The notes under the pieces are model-generated. The model did not search any database, was not told the DNA's origin, and saw nothing but the letters and a program-made list of their open reading frames with translations. A stretch of 64,000 nt of DNA, taken from positions 3,988 through 67,987 of the forward strand of contig CALUCM010000005.1 of assembly GCA_943914555.1 (NCBI GenBank), written 5' to 3'. This DNA is from an uncultured Francisella sp. GTDB taxonomy: Bacteria; Pseudomonadota; Gammaproteobacteria; Burkholderiales; Neisseriaceae. A program made the position numbers and the translations under genes. The stretch's first letter is position 1. Each line of letters starts with the position of its first letter. This document shows positions 45,663 through 54,385 of this stretch, piece after piece.

Positions 45663-45944
45663 ATGAAATCCGTAGCCCAGTGCTTTGAACATAATTCTTT
45701 TCTTGATCAATCTATCTTATCTCAGTACGCTTGGTCAGTTGAAGCAACTGCGCTGATTGGGCCTCTGCTGCCTATTGAATATAAACGCCAGTTCCGCGCT
45801 GTGATGATTGAAGAAGATGGCCGGGCTGTTATATATGCGCGTAGTGGAGCGGTTGCCCACACTTTAAAAAGAAATAAAGCTCAGATAATAAAACAACTGG
45901 CCAAATGGCAGGTTGAAGATATTTTAGTAAAAGTCTTTCTATAA
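45663..45944 (+). CDS. small DUF721/DciA-like protein
   Basis: The 93-residue protein sits 13 bases after plsX. The central part (YKRQFRAVMIEEDGRAVIYARSGAVAHTLKRNKAQIIKQL) has the strand-strand-helix layout of the DUF721/DciA domain, which helps load the replicative helicase in bacteria lacking DnaC. It is short, with no C-terminal extension. The assignment is by pattern and remains tentative. Confidence 0.4.
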   Translation: MKSVAQCFEHNSFLDQSILSQYAWSVEATALIGPLLPIEYKRQFRAVMIEEDGRAVIYARSGAVAHTLKRNKAQIIKQLAKWQVEDILVKVFL

Positions 45945-46004
45945 TGTCGATCATGCAAGCACTTTCTTTACTCTTATGGTCCGATTTGATTTAAAAGGCA
46001 TATT

Positions 46005-47159
46005 ATGTATAAAGATCTCGCCAGTAAGATAATCCATTCCTCCTATGATCCAGAAGAGCATCTCTGTGCTGTCATGCCCCCCATTTATCAAAATAGCGTA
46101 TTTAAGTTAAAAGAAATTGGCGAACAAACTCCTTATTGTTACTCAAGGTTAGCCAATCCCACTCGCTGCGTTTTAGAAAAAACAATGGCTGATATTGAAG
46201 GAGGAGCAGGGGCAGTTGCTCTGGCCAGCGGTATTGCTGCTATCGACGTTATTTGGCGCTTAGTGCTTAAGCCAGGAGGTACTATCATCGCCGTCAATGA
46301 TATTTATGGTGGCGCATATGACTTACTCAAGCGAGTTTATGAGCCATGGGGTGTGAATGTTATTTTTGCTGATTTAAATAATACCGAGCATCTTTCTTTA
46401 TTGTTGGAAGATAAATCAGTCCAATTAATCTGGCTAGAATCCCCTAGTAATCCTTTATTAAAACTAATAGATATCAAACAAATTGTCTCTATAGCCAAAA
46501 ACAAAAATATCCCTGTAGGCTTCGATAATACCTTTGCCACCCCCTACTTACAACAACCATTCGCTTTAGGAGTTGATTTTATCGCTCATTCAGCCACCAA
46601 ATATCTTAGTGGACACTCTGATGTGGTTTTGGGCATTGCTTTGGCTGCAGATAAAGAAGATGCCGATAAACTTCGTCAATTGACCTGTATGACAGGCGCC
46701 ATAGCCGGACCTATGGACTGTGCTCTGGTTTTGCGCGGACTAAAAACCCTGGTTATGCGCATGCAACGTCATGAATACAATGCAGGTATTATTGCCAATC
46801 GTTTAATACAACATCCTGAAGTAAAAGAAGTTTTTTATCCAGGGTTAAACAATCACCCTCATCATACCTTAGCTAAAAAGCAAATGTCAGGCTTTGGTGG
46901 AGTGGTCAGTATTCGTTTAAAAGATGACTCTCGAGAAAAGGCTAATCGGGTCATCAAATCGCTTTGTTTATTCCAGCTGACTTCCAGTTTGGGAGGGGTA
47001 GAATGCTTGGTTAACCATTCTTATTCACAGTCCCATTCTGGTATGAGTGCAGAAAAGAAAGCTTCCTTAGGGATCAGTGAAGGTTTTTTACGCTTTTCTA
47101 TTGGTCTTGAAGATGTTGAGGACATCTGGAATGATCTAGACCAAGCTTTACGTCATTAA
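46005..47159 (+). CDS. PLP-dependent trans-sulfuration enzyme (cystathionine beta-lyase/gamma-synthase family)
   Basis: The 384-residue enzyme has the Cys/Met-metabolism PLP-enzyme core. Lys199 in HSATKYLSGHSDVV is the Schiff-base lysine, and YSRLANPT (47-53) and GGVECLVNHSYSQSHSGM are conserved. The C-terminus fits beta-lyases of the MetC group but a gamma-synthase or gamma-lyase cannot be excluded. Together with metE it would supply methionine. Confidence 0.85.
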   Translation: MYKDLASKIIHSSYDPEEHLCAVMPPIYQNSVFKLKEIGEQTPYCYSRLANPTRCVLEKTMADIEGGAGAVALASGIAAIDVIWRLVLKPGGTIIAVNDIYGGAYDLLKRVYEPWGVNVIFADLNNTEHLSLLLEDKSVQLIWLESPSNPLLKLIDIKQIVSIAKNKNIPVGFDNTFATPYLQQPFALGVDFIAHSATKYLSGHSDVVLGIALAADKEDADKLRQLTCMTGAIAGPMDCALVLRGLKTLVMRMQRHEYNAGIIANRLIQHPEVKEVFYPGLNNHPHHTLAKKQMSGFGGVVSIRLKDDSREKANRVIKSLCLFQLTSSLGGVECLVNHSYSQSHSGMSAEKKASLGISEGFLRFSIGLEDVEDIWNDLDQALRH

Positions 47160-47166
47160 TATTATT

Positions 47167-47808
47167 ATGAGCTTAAAACGACACACTATTCCTGTCACTG
47201 CTCTACAACAAAATTGCACCTTACTTTGGGACGATGAAAGCAAAGAAGTGGTAATAATCGACTTGGGGGGAGAGCTACAGTACCTCCTTGATTTTATTGA
47301 TCAACACCAATTAATACTTAAAGCTGTCTGGCTAACTCATGGCCATTTTGACCATATCCAAGAAGTCAGTGAGTTACTTAATCGACAAGCAGTGTCTATT
47401 TTAGGTCCTGCAAAAGAAGATGCGCATCTGTTAACAAAGCTGCCACAAATATTAACTGCTTTTGGTTTTCCTCCCAAGGCTCCTTTCATTCCTACACGCT
47501 GGCTTAACGAAGGGGAAATGCTAACAGTTGGTCCATATTACTTTAAAGTGCTTCATATCCCTGGACACTCACCTGGTCATGTGGTTTTCTATTGTAAAAC
47601 AGAAAAGTTATTGATCGCTGGAGACGTATTATTTCTAGAAAGCATTGGTCGTACTGACTTTCCAGATAGTAATCATAGTGATTTTATGCACGCTATTAAA
47701 AACAAAATTTTACCTTTACCTGATGATACCTTGGTGATCACCGGCCATGGCGCGTTCACCACCATTGGTCACGAAAGAAAATTCAATCCTTTTCTGCAAG
47801 GTTTATAG
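47167..47808 (+). CDS. metallo-beta-lactamase-fold hydrolase (YcbL/glyoxalase II-like)
   Basis: The 213-residue protein has the metal motif THGHFDH (residues 58-64), HIPGHSPGHVVFY, the bridging Asp in IAGDVLF, and the final ITGHG. It resembles the short type II glyoxalase-like YcbL. The start is seven bases after the preceding PLP-enzyme gene. It overlaps nnrD by six bases at the convergent end. Confidence 0.88.
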   Translation: MSLKRHTIPVTALQQNCTLLWDDESKEVVIIDLGGELQYLLDFIDQHQLILKAVWLTHGHFDHIQEVSELLNRQAVSILGPAKEDAHLLTKLPQILTAFGFPPKAPFIPTRWLNEGEMLTVGPYYFKVLHIPGHSPGHVVFYCKTEKLLIAGDVLFLESIGRTDFPDSNHSDFMHAIKNKILPLPDDTLVITGHGAFTTIGHERKFNPFLQGL

Positions 47809-48663
47809 ATAAGCAATGTGATTGCGTAATAAGCGAATGATGTTAGCTAATTCTGAGGCAATTAGCCCAATAGGGCCTCCATGCTCCTGCCACCAATAAT
47901 CTGCTGCTAGTCCATGTAAAAAAACTCCCGCTTTGGCTGCTTCTAATATAGGAAACCCTTGAGCTAATAGCCCACCGATCAACCCAGAAAGTACATCTCC
48001 ACTACCAGCTGTGGCCAAAGCACAATTACCGCTTGGATTAATATAGATGTCATTCTCTAAAGGGGAATAAACCAAAGTATGAGGGCCTTTCAATACAATA
48101 GTAGCATGATATTTTTCTGCCAGCTGTTTGATTGCTGCCACCCGGTCTTGTTGCACCATTTGTGTTGAAATACCAAGTAATCGAGCAGCTTCTGCTGGAT
48201 GAGGAGTTAAAATATGTCTTTTGGGAGAAAAAGAAATAATAAAACGCTTTTGCGCAATCAAATTAAGTGCATCTGCATCAATTACTGTAGGACAGCAACA
48301 AGCAAATAAAAATTTTTCTAAGTATTGCTGAGCAACAAGAGAAAGTCCCAAACCACAACCAACCACCAGTGCATTTATTGTGTTCATAGAGCAGAACATT
48401 TCATCAACAGTACGTTGCATCAGCTCTGCAATGCGATTAATATCAGAAAAAACATGCTCTTTTTGGATTAAACTAAAAAATGCTTTACCGCAACCTGATT
48501 TCAACGCTGTAGTAGCAGCCAATACGACAGCCCCCTGCATACCAGGTGCACCTCCTACTACTGCTACGCTGCCACAATCCCCTTTGTGCGCATTCATCTG
48601 ACGTTTTTTCATCAGCCAAGGCATATTTTGCCTAATGAAAGAATAATTTAAATCTAGATTCAT
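47803..48663 (-). CDS. nnrD: ADP-dependent NAD(P)H-hydrate dehydratase
   Basis: The enzyme repairs hydrated NAD(P)H. The ATG at 48663 is preferred over a TTG seven codons upstream, though neither has a good ribosome site. The 286-residue product has GSVAVVGGAPGMQGA, ILTPHPAEAARLLG, ATIVLKGPHTLVYSP and GSGDVLSGLIGGLL (the ATP-site motif). It lacks the NnrE epimerase half fused in E. coli; a separate epimerase may exist elsewhere. Confidence 0.88.
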   Translation of the reverse strand: MNLDLNYSFIRQNMPWLMKKRQMNAHKGDCGSVAVVGGAPGMQGAVVLAATTALKSGCGKAFFSLIQKEHVFSDINRIAELMQRTVDEMFCSMNTINALVVGCGLGLSLVAQQYLEKFLFACCCPTVIDADALNLIAQKRFIISFSPKRHILTPHPAEAARLLGISTQMVQQDRVAAIKQLAEKYHATIVLKGPHTLVYSPLENDIYINPSGNCALATAGSGDVLSGLIGGLLAQGFPILEAAKAGVFLHGLAADYWWQEHGGPIGLIASELANIIRLLRNHIAYL

Positions 48664-48984
48664 ATTAGAATGACTACTTGACAATGTGATTATACTTATA
48701 CTGTTTTTTAACAGTTAAAAATAAAGTAAATTCTTCTACACTGAAGAGCCCAGCAAATTGTACAACTGTTAAGTACCGTAATAATGAATTCGGCCTGACA
48801 GCTTTTTACCAAAAATTGACACGGGTATAACAGTAAAGCATCAAAGGCCTAAGCTCTTGATGCAATACCTTATATTACTTTAGAATTCTCTCCCAAGCAA
48901 TTTGTTAACAAGAGTTGCAGTACAAAGTTTGCTTCAATTACAGTAAAAATAATAAATACCTGAAATTAACGGACCTGAATTAAA
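48664..48984. other. 321-base gap between nnrD and ppiB
   Basis: No gene is visible. GCATCAA and TTGATGC form a seven-base stem at 48838-48863 with a 12-base loop containing AGGCCT. The role is unknown. This also holds the promoter region of nnrD. Confidence 0.35.
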
Positions 48985-49479
48985 TTAATTAACTTTTTCT
49001 GCTCTGATGATGACCGCTGCTTCTTTAGGCACATCTTGGTAAATACCACGGGAACCTGTCTGTAAAGACTTAATTTTATCCACTACCTCTTGCCCAGCAA
49101 CCACTTTACCAAAAACTGTATAACCCCAGCCAGTGGGAGAATCAGAAGTAAAATCTAAAAAGTGATTGTCACTAACATTAATAAAGAATTGTGCTGTTGC
49201 CGAATGAGGATCATTGGTCCTAGCCATTGCTACTGTATAACGCTCGTTTTTCAGACCATTATTCGCTTCATTTTGGATGGGTTCATGCGTTGGCTTTTGC
49301 TGCATCTCTTCAGTAAAACCGCCACCTTGCACCATAAAGCCATCAATCACTCGATGAAAAATAGTGCCGTCATAAAATTTTTCTTCCACATACCGTTCAA
49401 AGTTTTTTACAGTTTGTGGAGCGTTCTTATGGTCCAATGCGATATCGATATCTCCCAAGTTTGTATGTAACCTAATCAT
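48985..49479 (-). CDS. ppiB: cyclophilin-type peptidyl-prolyl isomerase
   Basis: The 164-residue cytoplasmic cyclophilin has [28 protein letters not shown] and [18 protein letters not shown]. There is no signal peptide. The start overlaps the fbp stop by four bases, so the two genes are coupled. Confidence 0.95.
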   Translation of the reverse strand: MIRLHTNLGDIDIALDHKNAPQTVKNFERYVEEKFYDGTIFHRVIDGFMVQGGGFTEEMQQKPTHEPIQNEANNGLKNERYTVAMARTNDPHSATAQFFINVSDNHFLDFTSDSPTGWGYTVFGKVVAGQEVVDKIKSLQTGSRGIYQDVPKEAAVIIRAEKVN

Positions 49480-50474
49480 GAATTGTTATCCTTTTGTTTT
49501 ATCCACTGTTGATGCCAATTTGCCACTCTTTCCACTTCCTCTTTGGCACCCAAGATAACTGGTGTGCGCTGATGTAAAGCAGTTGGCTGTATTGATAAAA
49601 TATCATGCATCCCATCGCTAGCCACTCCTCCTGCTGATTCAATGAGCAAGCTCATCGGATTGGCTTCATATAATAATCTTAATTTACCATTTTGATAATT
49701 ACGTCTGTTATCTCTGGGATATAGAAAAATACCTCCTCTCATTAAAATACGATGAACTTCTGCCACCATAGAAGCAACCCAACGCATATTATAATTCTTA
49801 TCTCTACTCCCCTCTTCGCCAGCCAATAATTCATCAATATAGGCACGCACTGAACCTTCCCAATAGCGATAATTAGAGGCGTTAATTGCAAATTCTTGGG
49901 TGTCAACAGGTATTTTCATTCGCTCTCTAGTCAACACAAACTGCCCTTGATTGTTCAAAGTAAACAATGCCACCTCTTGTCCAAAGGTGATAGCCAATAT
50001 TGTTTGCGGTCCATAGAGAACATAACCAGCTACTAACTGATTACGACCTATTTGCAAAAAATCTTGCTCTGTTAATTGATCTTGCCTTTTGGGTAAAACA
50101 GAAAAGATAGTCCCAACTGAAATATCAATATCAATATTGGAAGAACCATCCAAAGGATCAAACAGGACTAAATACGGTGCTTGTCGATGAAAATTAATAA
50201 ACTGGGCTTCTTCTTCTGAAGCACAACCTGCGACATAGGGATGGCCTCGCAGTTGCTTTAACAATAACTCATGAGCAATGACATCTAATTTTTTCTGTTG
50301 CTCACCTTGGACATTGATTGAATCCGCATCTCCGTAAGCACCTGCCAAGGCGCCCAAGCGCACAGCCGAATTAATCCGCACACAAGCCTGTACTATCGAT
50401 TGCACGACACTAAATAAATTTTCTGCTAAATTAAATTTTCTGCTATAAGCAGCTAAAAATTCATTAAGTTGCAC
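49476..50474 (-). CDS. fbp: fructose-1,6-bisphosphatase class I
   Basis: The gluconeogenic phosphatase has the metal and phosphate motif [12 protein letters not shown] with Asp106 and Asp109, and the C-terminal [16 protein letters not shown]. The 332 residues are normal. Together with the malate synthase and gap it supports growth on organic acids (inference). Confidence 0.96.
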   Translation of the reverse strand: MQLNEFLAAYSRKFNLAENLFSVVQSIVQACVRINSAVRLGALAGAYGDADSINVQGEQQKKLDVIAHELLLKQLRGHPYVAGCASEEEAQFINFHRQAPYLVLFDPLDGSSNIDIDISVGTIFSVLPKRQDQLTEQDFLQIGRNQLVAGYVLYGPQTILAITFGQEVALFTLNNQGQFVLTRERMKIPVDTQEFAINASNYRYWEGSVRAYIDELLAGEEGSRDKNYNMRWVASMVAEVHRILMRGGIFLYPRDNRRNYQNGKLRLLYEANPMSLLIESAGGVASDGMHDILSIQPTALHQRTPVILGAKEEVERVANWHQQWIKQKDNNS

Positions 50475-50530
50475 AATATAGTCCCTATATCCTCAAATCG
50501 GCGCTATTGTACCATAAGCAGATAGCAGCG

Positions 50531-51358
50531 TTATAAAGTGCCACTCTTGATGTGATAGTATGCCTTATCCTTGCCAATTAAATCAGCTAATATGGGAAGA
50601 ACTTTAGGTAAAGAAGTCTGTAAGGAATATACCGGATTAATCAACCACATGCCGCTTCTATACATTCCTCTTTCTTTAGAAAGAGGAAAACTAATCTCTA
50701 CCTGCAAATAGCGCTGACTAATCTTGCTAAGCTCTCTAATCCATGCATCTAACGACCTATTTTTCAATCTTGGGTACCATAATAAGTAGCATCCAGTAGC
50801 AAATTTCTGATTAGCCTGATACAAAGTGTCGATCACGCGTTGATAATCATCTTTTACCTCATAAGAAGGGTCAATCAAAATAATCGATCGCCTGGGTTGT
50901 GGAGGTAAAAAAGCAAGCAGTTGGGAAAAACCATCTTGCTGATAAATTTTGTGTGCATGAGATGACTTGTGTATATAAGTAAGTAGCGACAAGTAATCTT
51001 GGCGATGCAATTCACAGGCATGAACATAAAAATTTCTTGGTAAGTAAAACAATGCTATTGCCACAGCGCTAGGATAAATTCGCTTCTGCCAAAATGGCCG
51101 TAAAAATCTTTTGAAATCAAGCAGTGAGTCCGGCATATCAATCGAACCGTTCATCAATCGAGAAATGCCTGTCTTATATTCAGAATTTTTACAAGCCCTT
51201 TGCGAATCAAGTGAGTAAACACCTGCACCAGCATGGGTATCAAAATAGCTAAAAGCTTTTTTTTTGCTAACGAAATAGCGCAAACTTTCAAACAAACAAT
51301 AATGCTTTAATAAATCAGCATGATTGCCTGCATGATATTCATGACGATAACTTAACAT
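50531..51358 (-). CDS. rlmJ: 23S rRNA (adenine(2030)-N6)-methyltransferase
   Basis: The 275-residue protein starts MLSYRHEYHAGNHADLLKH, the RlmJ signature, and has FDTHAGAGVYSL as the SAM motif. The catalytic motif is IDPSYE (Asp163-Ser165-Tyr166), with Ser where many homologues have DPPY. It is divergent from uvrD with a 68-base gap that should hold both promoters. Confidence 0.92.
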   Translation of the reverse strand: MLSYRHEYHAGNHADLLKHYCLFESLRYFVSKKKAFSYFDTHAGAGVYSLDSQRACKNSEYKTGISRLMNGSIDMPDSLLDFKRFLRPFWQKRIYPSAVAIALFYLPRNFYVHACELHRQDYLSLLTYIHKSSHAHKIYQQDGFSQLLAFLPPQPRRSIILIDPSYEVKDDYQRVIDTLYQANQKFATGCYLLWYPRLKNRSLDAWIRELSKISQRYLQVEISFPLSKERGMYRSGMWLINPVYSLQTSLPKVLPILADLIGKDKAYYHIKSGTL

Positions 51359-51426
51359 GTACTAAATCTTTCAAACCTCATATTTTTAAAGAGACACAAC
51401 TCTATCTTAGCAAATGCTAAGGTATA

Positions 51427-53670
51427 ATGAGCCTTTTTAGAAGATTGCTTTCAAGTATTTTTCAATCCTCGCTGACACATATGGACGCTGAATTACCATT
51501 TTTAATGCATCTTAACGAAGAACAGCGTGCTGCTGTTACCTATCCTGAAACCCTCTCGCTATTGGTACTGGCAGGAGCAGGTAGCGGCAAGACTAGGGTA
51601 TTAACTAGTCGTATTTTATGGCTACTTACGGTCAAACAAGCTTTTCCTGAACAAATTTTGGCAGTGACTTTCACCAACAAAGCTGCTGCTGAAATGCGTC
51701 AACGTGTAGTGAATGGCTACACTTGCCGTCCTATGCAATCCATGTGGTTAGGCACTTTTCATGGGCTGTGCTACCGCTTATTACGCACTTATCATGAAAA
51801 CGCTGGTCTGCCAAGCGAGTTTTCTATTATCGATAGCCAAGAACAGCAAGGAATTATTAAACGTCTGCTCAAAGATCACCATCTTTCTAGCTCCCTGTCT
51901 GTGCGTGAAATAACCAGTTATATTAATCATAAAAAAGAACAAGGTATTCGGGTAAAACATTTGGATCCTACACAAGAGCCTTATAAGCGTGATCATCAAG
52001 AAGTTTACCGATTGTATGAAATGCACTGTCAGCAACATTTTCTACTGGATTTTCCTGAACTATTGCTACGTTCAGTAGAAATATTAGAAAAAGATACAGA
52101 GCTACGCAGCAATTTACAACAAAAATTCCGATATATCTTAGTCGATGAATTCCAAGATACCAACGACATACAATATCGTTGGCTACGACTGCTTACTAGT
52201 GAAAATAATAGCATTTTTGCAGTTGGTGATGATGACCAAAGTATTTACTCTTTTCGCGGCGCCAATGTCAGCAATATGCAAAAACTTCTGGTCGATTATG
52301 CCATAGCAACGCCCATTGTTTTGAAAAAAAATTATCGCTCTTCTCAAACCATTGTGGCGGCAGCCAATCATTTAATTTCCCATAATATCAACCGCCTAGG
52401 AAAAGATTTACAAAGCACTCAGCATAAAGGTGAACATATTTTTCATCTACATGCCCCAACTGACTTTGCAGAAAATCAATTCATTTTAGAAGAAATTAAC
52501 CAACTGCATGATCAAGGCACACCCTACGGACAAATAGCTATTTTATATCGTAACAATGCTCAATCGCGCAGTATTGAGCAAATTTTGGCCAATGCAAATA
52601 TTCCCTATGCCATCTACGGAGGGTTGCGCTTTTATGAACGGGAAGAAATTAAGCATGCGCTTGCCTATTTGCGGTTACTTGTCCATCCACAAAGTGAGCA
52701 CGCGCTCTTACGGGTCATTAATTTCCCTCCACGTAATATTGGCTTACGTACAATTGAAAAACTTCAACAACAAGCCCAGCTACAAAAACAGTCTCTTTGG
52801 CAAACCATCTTAGTAGAAAAAGACCACAACACTGCTTTAAGCAATTTCTACCTAATCATTAACCAATTGCAAAAAAAGTTGTCTGACTTTAACTTCCCTG
52901 AACTGATGCAAGCAGTGATTGAAGAAAGTGGATTAAAAGCACACTACCAAGAAAAAAAAGCACAATTTCAAGGTAAATTAGATAATTTGGATGAATTAAT
53001 TAACGCGGTTTCTTCACCTGAATGGCTAAATCTTTCTACTAATAAAGAGCGAAACCGCGCTATTTTAGAGCAGCAAATCAACAATTTCTTGGCAAATGCC
53101 TGTTTAGAATCTGGAGAAAAACAAAATAAAACAGCTAAAGCACAACAAAATGATGAAGTAAAATTAATGACCGTTCACGCTGCTAAAGGATTAGAGTTTG
53201 ATGTGGTTTTTTTAATCGCGCTAGAAGAAGGTATTTTCCCCAGTCAATACGCCATAGACAGCTATAATCAGCTAGAAGAAGAGCGTCGTTTAATGTATGT
53301 AGCCACTACTCGAGCAAAACAACGTTTATACATTAGCTCAGCAAGAGAACGACTTCATCAAGGTAGAAAACAGTTCTCCGTGGAATCTCGATTTGTTAGC
53401 GAATTACCCACTCAACTATTACGCAGCCTACCAACATCTTTGGTTTTTAACCAAGCTTCAGGATCAACGTTGAATGTGCCAGTAAAACAGATAGAAAAAA
53501 GCGATTCCCTGTATCAGAAGGGACAAGTGGTTCGCCATCCTTCTTTTGGCACTGGAGTGATTATCGATCAAAAAAAACGTCATCATTCTCAAGTTTTAAC
53601 CATTAATTTTGGTAGGCAAGGTATTAAACATCTTGATGCTTGTATTGCTAAACTGATCATTATTAGCTAA
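51427..53670 (+). CDS. uvrD: UvrD-type DNA helicase II
   Basis: The 747-residue superfamily 1 helicase has Walker A LVLAGAGSGKT, FTNKAAAEMRQRV, VDEFQDTNDIQYRWL, GDDDQSIYSFRGA, and MTVHAAKGLEFD. The C-terminal Tudor-like segment (VVRHPSFGTGVII) marks UvrD/PcrA rather than Rep. It works in excision and mismatch repair. Starts at 51427, 51481 or slightly later are all possible; the first has a weak AAGG upstream. Confidence 0.92.
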   Translation: MSLFRRLLSSIFQSSLTHMDAELPFLMHLNEEQRAAVTYPETLSLLVLAGAGSGKTRVLTSRILWLLTVKQAFPEQILAVTFTNKAAAEMRQRVVNGYTCRPMQSMWLGTFHGLCYRLLRTYHENAGLPSEFSIIDSQEQQGIIKRLLKDHHLSSSLSVREITSYINHKKEQGIRVKHLDPTQEPYKRDHQEVYRLYEMHCQQHFLLDFPELLLRSVEILEKDTELRSNLQQKFRYILVDEFQDTNDIQYRWLRLLTSENNSIFAVGDDDQSIYSFRGANVSNMQKLLVDYAIATPIVLKKNYRSSQTIVAAANHLISHNINRLGKDLQSTQHKGEHIFHLHAPTDFAENQFILEEINQLHDQGTPYGQIAILYRNNAQSRSIEQILANANIPYAIYGGLRFYEREEIKHALAYLRLLVHPQSEHALLRVINFPPRNIGLRTIEKLQQQAQLQKQSLWQTILVEKDHNTALSNFYLIINQLQKKLSDFNFPELMQAVIEESGLKAHYQEKKAQFQGKLDNLDELINAVSSPEWLNLSTNKERNRAILEQQINNFLANACLESGEKQNKTAKAQQNDEVKLMTVHAAKGLEFDVVFLIALEEGIFPSQYAIDSYNQLEEERRLMYVATTRAKQRLYISSARERLHQGRKQFSVESRFVSELPTQLLRSLPTSLVFNQASGSTLNVPVKQIEKSDSLYQKGQVVRHPSFGTGVIIDQKKRHHSQVLTINFGRQGIKHLDACIAKLIIIS

Positions 53671-53767
53671 AAGTCTAAAACAACATATCAGACAAAGCCA
53701 TAACGACTTATGCTAAAATACTTCTAGTAGGGTGCTGCACTGTCAGCAGATTTTGGATCAAAATATA

Positions 53768-53799
53768 TGGCCCTTCTTCCACCAATTGGAAAAAGGCCA
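53768..53799 (+). promoter_or_regulatory. hairpin just upstream of the 168-residue membrane protein gene
   Basis: TGGCCCTTCTTCC pairs imperfectly with GGAAAAAGGCCA around a seven-base loop. It ends 11 bases before the ATG and just before the AGGAGG ribosome site, so it could influence translation. It also resembles a weak uvrD terminator. Confidence 0.35.
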
Positions 53800-53810
53800 C
53801 ACAGGAGGCT

Positions 53811-54317
53811 ATGATGCGTGAAGATCATTATGAAAATGAAGAAATAAAATACGATAGCGCCCGCGCGCCTGATTTAGATGAAGATCAACTATCTCCAGTA
53901 AAAGGGCAGCCGCAGGAAAAAACAGCATTAATTGATCAACAACTGAAAGAAGATGCAGTTCAGGCCGAGCAAATAAGTAATGAGAAGAAACAAAAACGTG
54001 AGGCGAAAAGGACGCGTGTGATGCCGATTTATCGTTGGTTCTTTACAATTGTATGTCTTGCTATTCCCATCTTAAATATATTTCTTTTCATCTATTGGTC
54101 TTTTTTCTCTGACCGAGTGAACAAAAATCTGAAAAATCTATTGCTCGCTTTTCTTATTTTCGCTGTGTTATTGGCAATATTGATCACTACAGCTTATTTC
54201 AATGTGAGCTATCTTGACCCTAGCGTAGTCAATGTAGCCCAAGAGTTTTTTGCCAATATCTCGACAACCATTGCTCATTTGTTTACTGGCTTAGGTAAAA
54301 TCGTTTTTTTCCATTGA
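53811..54317 (+). CDS. membrane protein of unknown function with charged N-terminus
   Basis: The 168-residue protein has an acidic, probably disordered N-terminal half (to about residue 60), a basic patch (KKQKREAKRTR) and two hydrophobic helices (roughly 75-96 and 105-127). The C-terminus has alternating hydrophobic and polar residues. The ribosome site is strong (GGAGG) and ATGATG offers two starts. A perfect terminator follows. I do not recognise the family. Confidence 0.7.
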   Translation: MMREDHYENEEIKYDSARAPDLDEDQLSPVKGQPQEKTALIDQQLKEDAVQAEQISNEKKQKREAKRTRVMPIYRWFFTIVCLAIPILNIFLFIYWSFFSDRVNKNLKNLLLAFLIFAVLLAILITTAYFNVSYLDPSVVNVAQEFFANISTTIAHLFTGLGKIVFFH

Positions 54318-54338
54318 TTTTAGATCATGAAGATTAAT

Positions 54339-54365
54339 AAAGGGCTCTTTAGCAGAGCCCTTTTT
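54339..54365 (+). terminator. rho-independent terminator
   Basis: AAAGGGCTCT and AGAGCCCTTT form a ten-base-pair stem with a five-base loop, followed by T residues. It separates the membrane-protein gene from glnE. Confidence 0.85.
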
Positions 54366-54385
54366 AATTTTTAGAGGGGGATACT

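Noticed and set aside
50531..51358. RlmJ catalytic motif DPSY as evidence of inactivity
   Set aside because: I am not sure how common serine is at this place in active RlmJ proteins, so it is only noted in the annotation.
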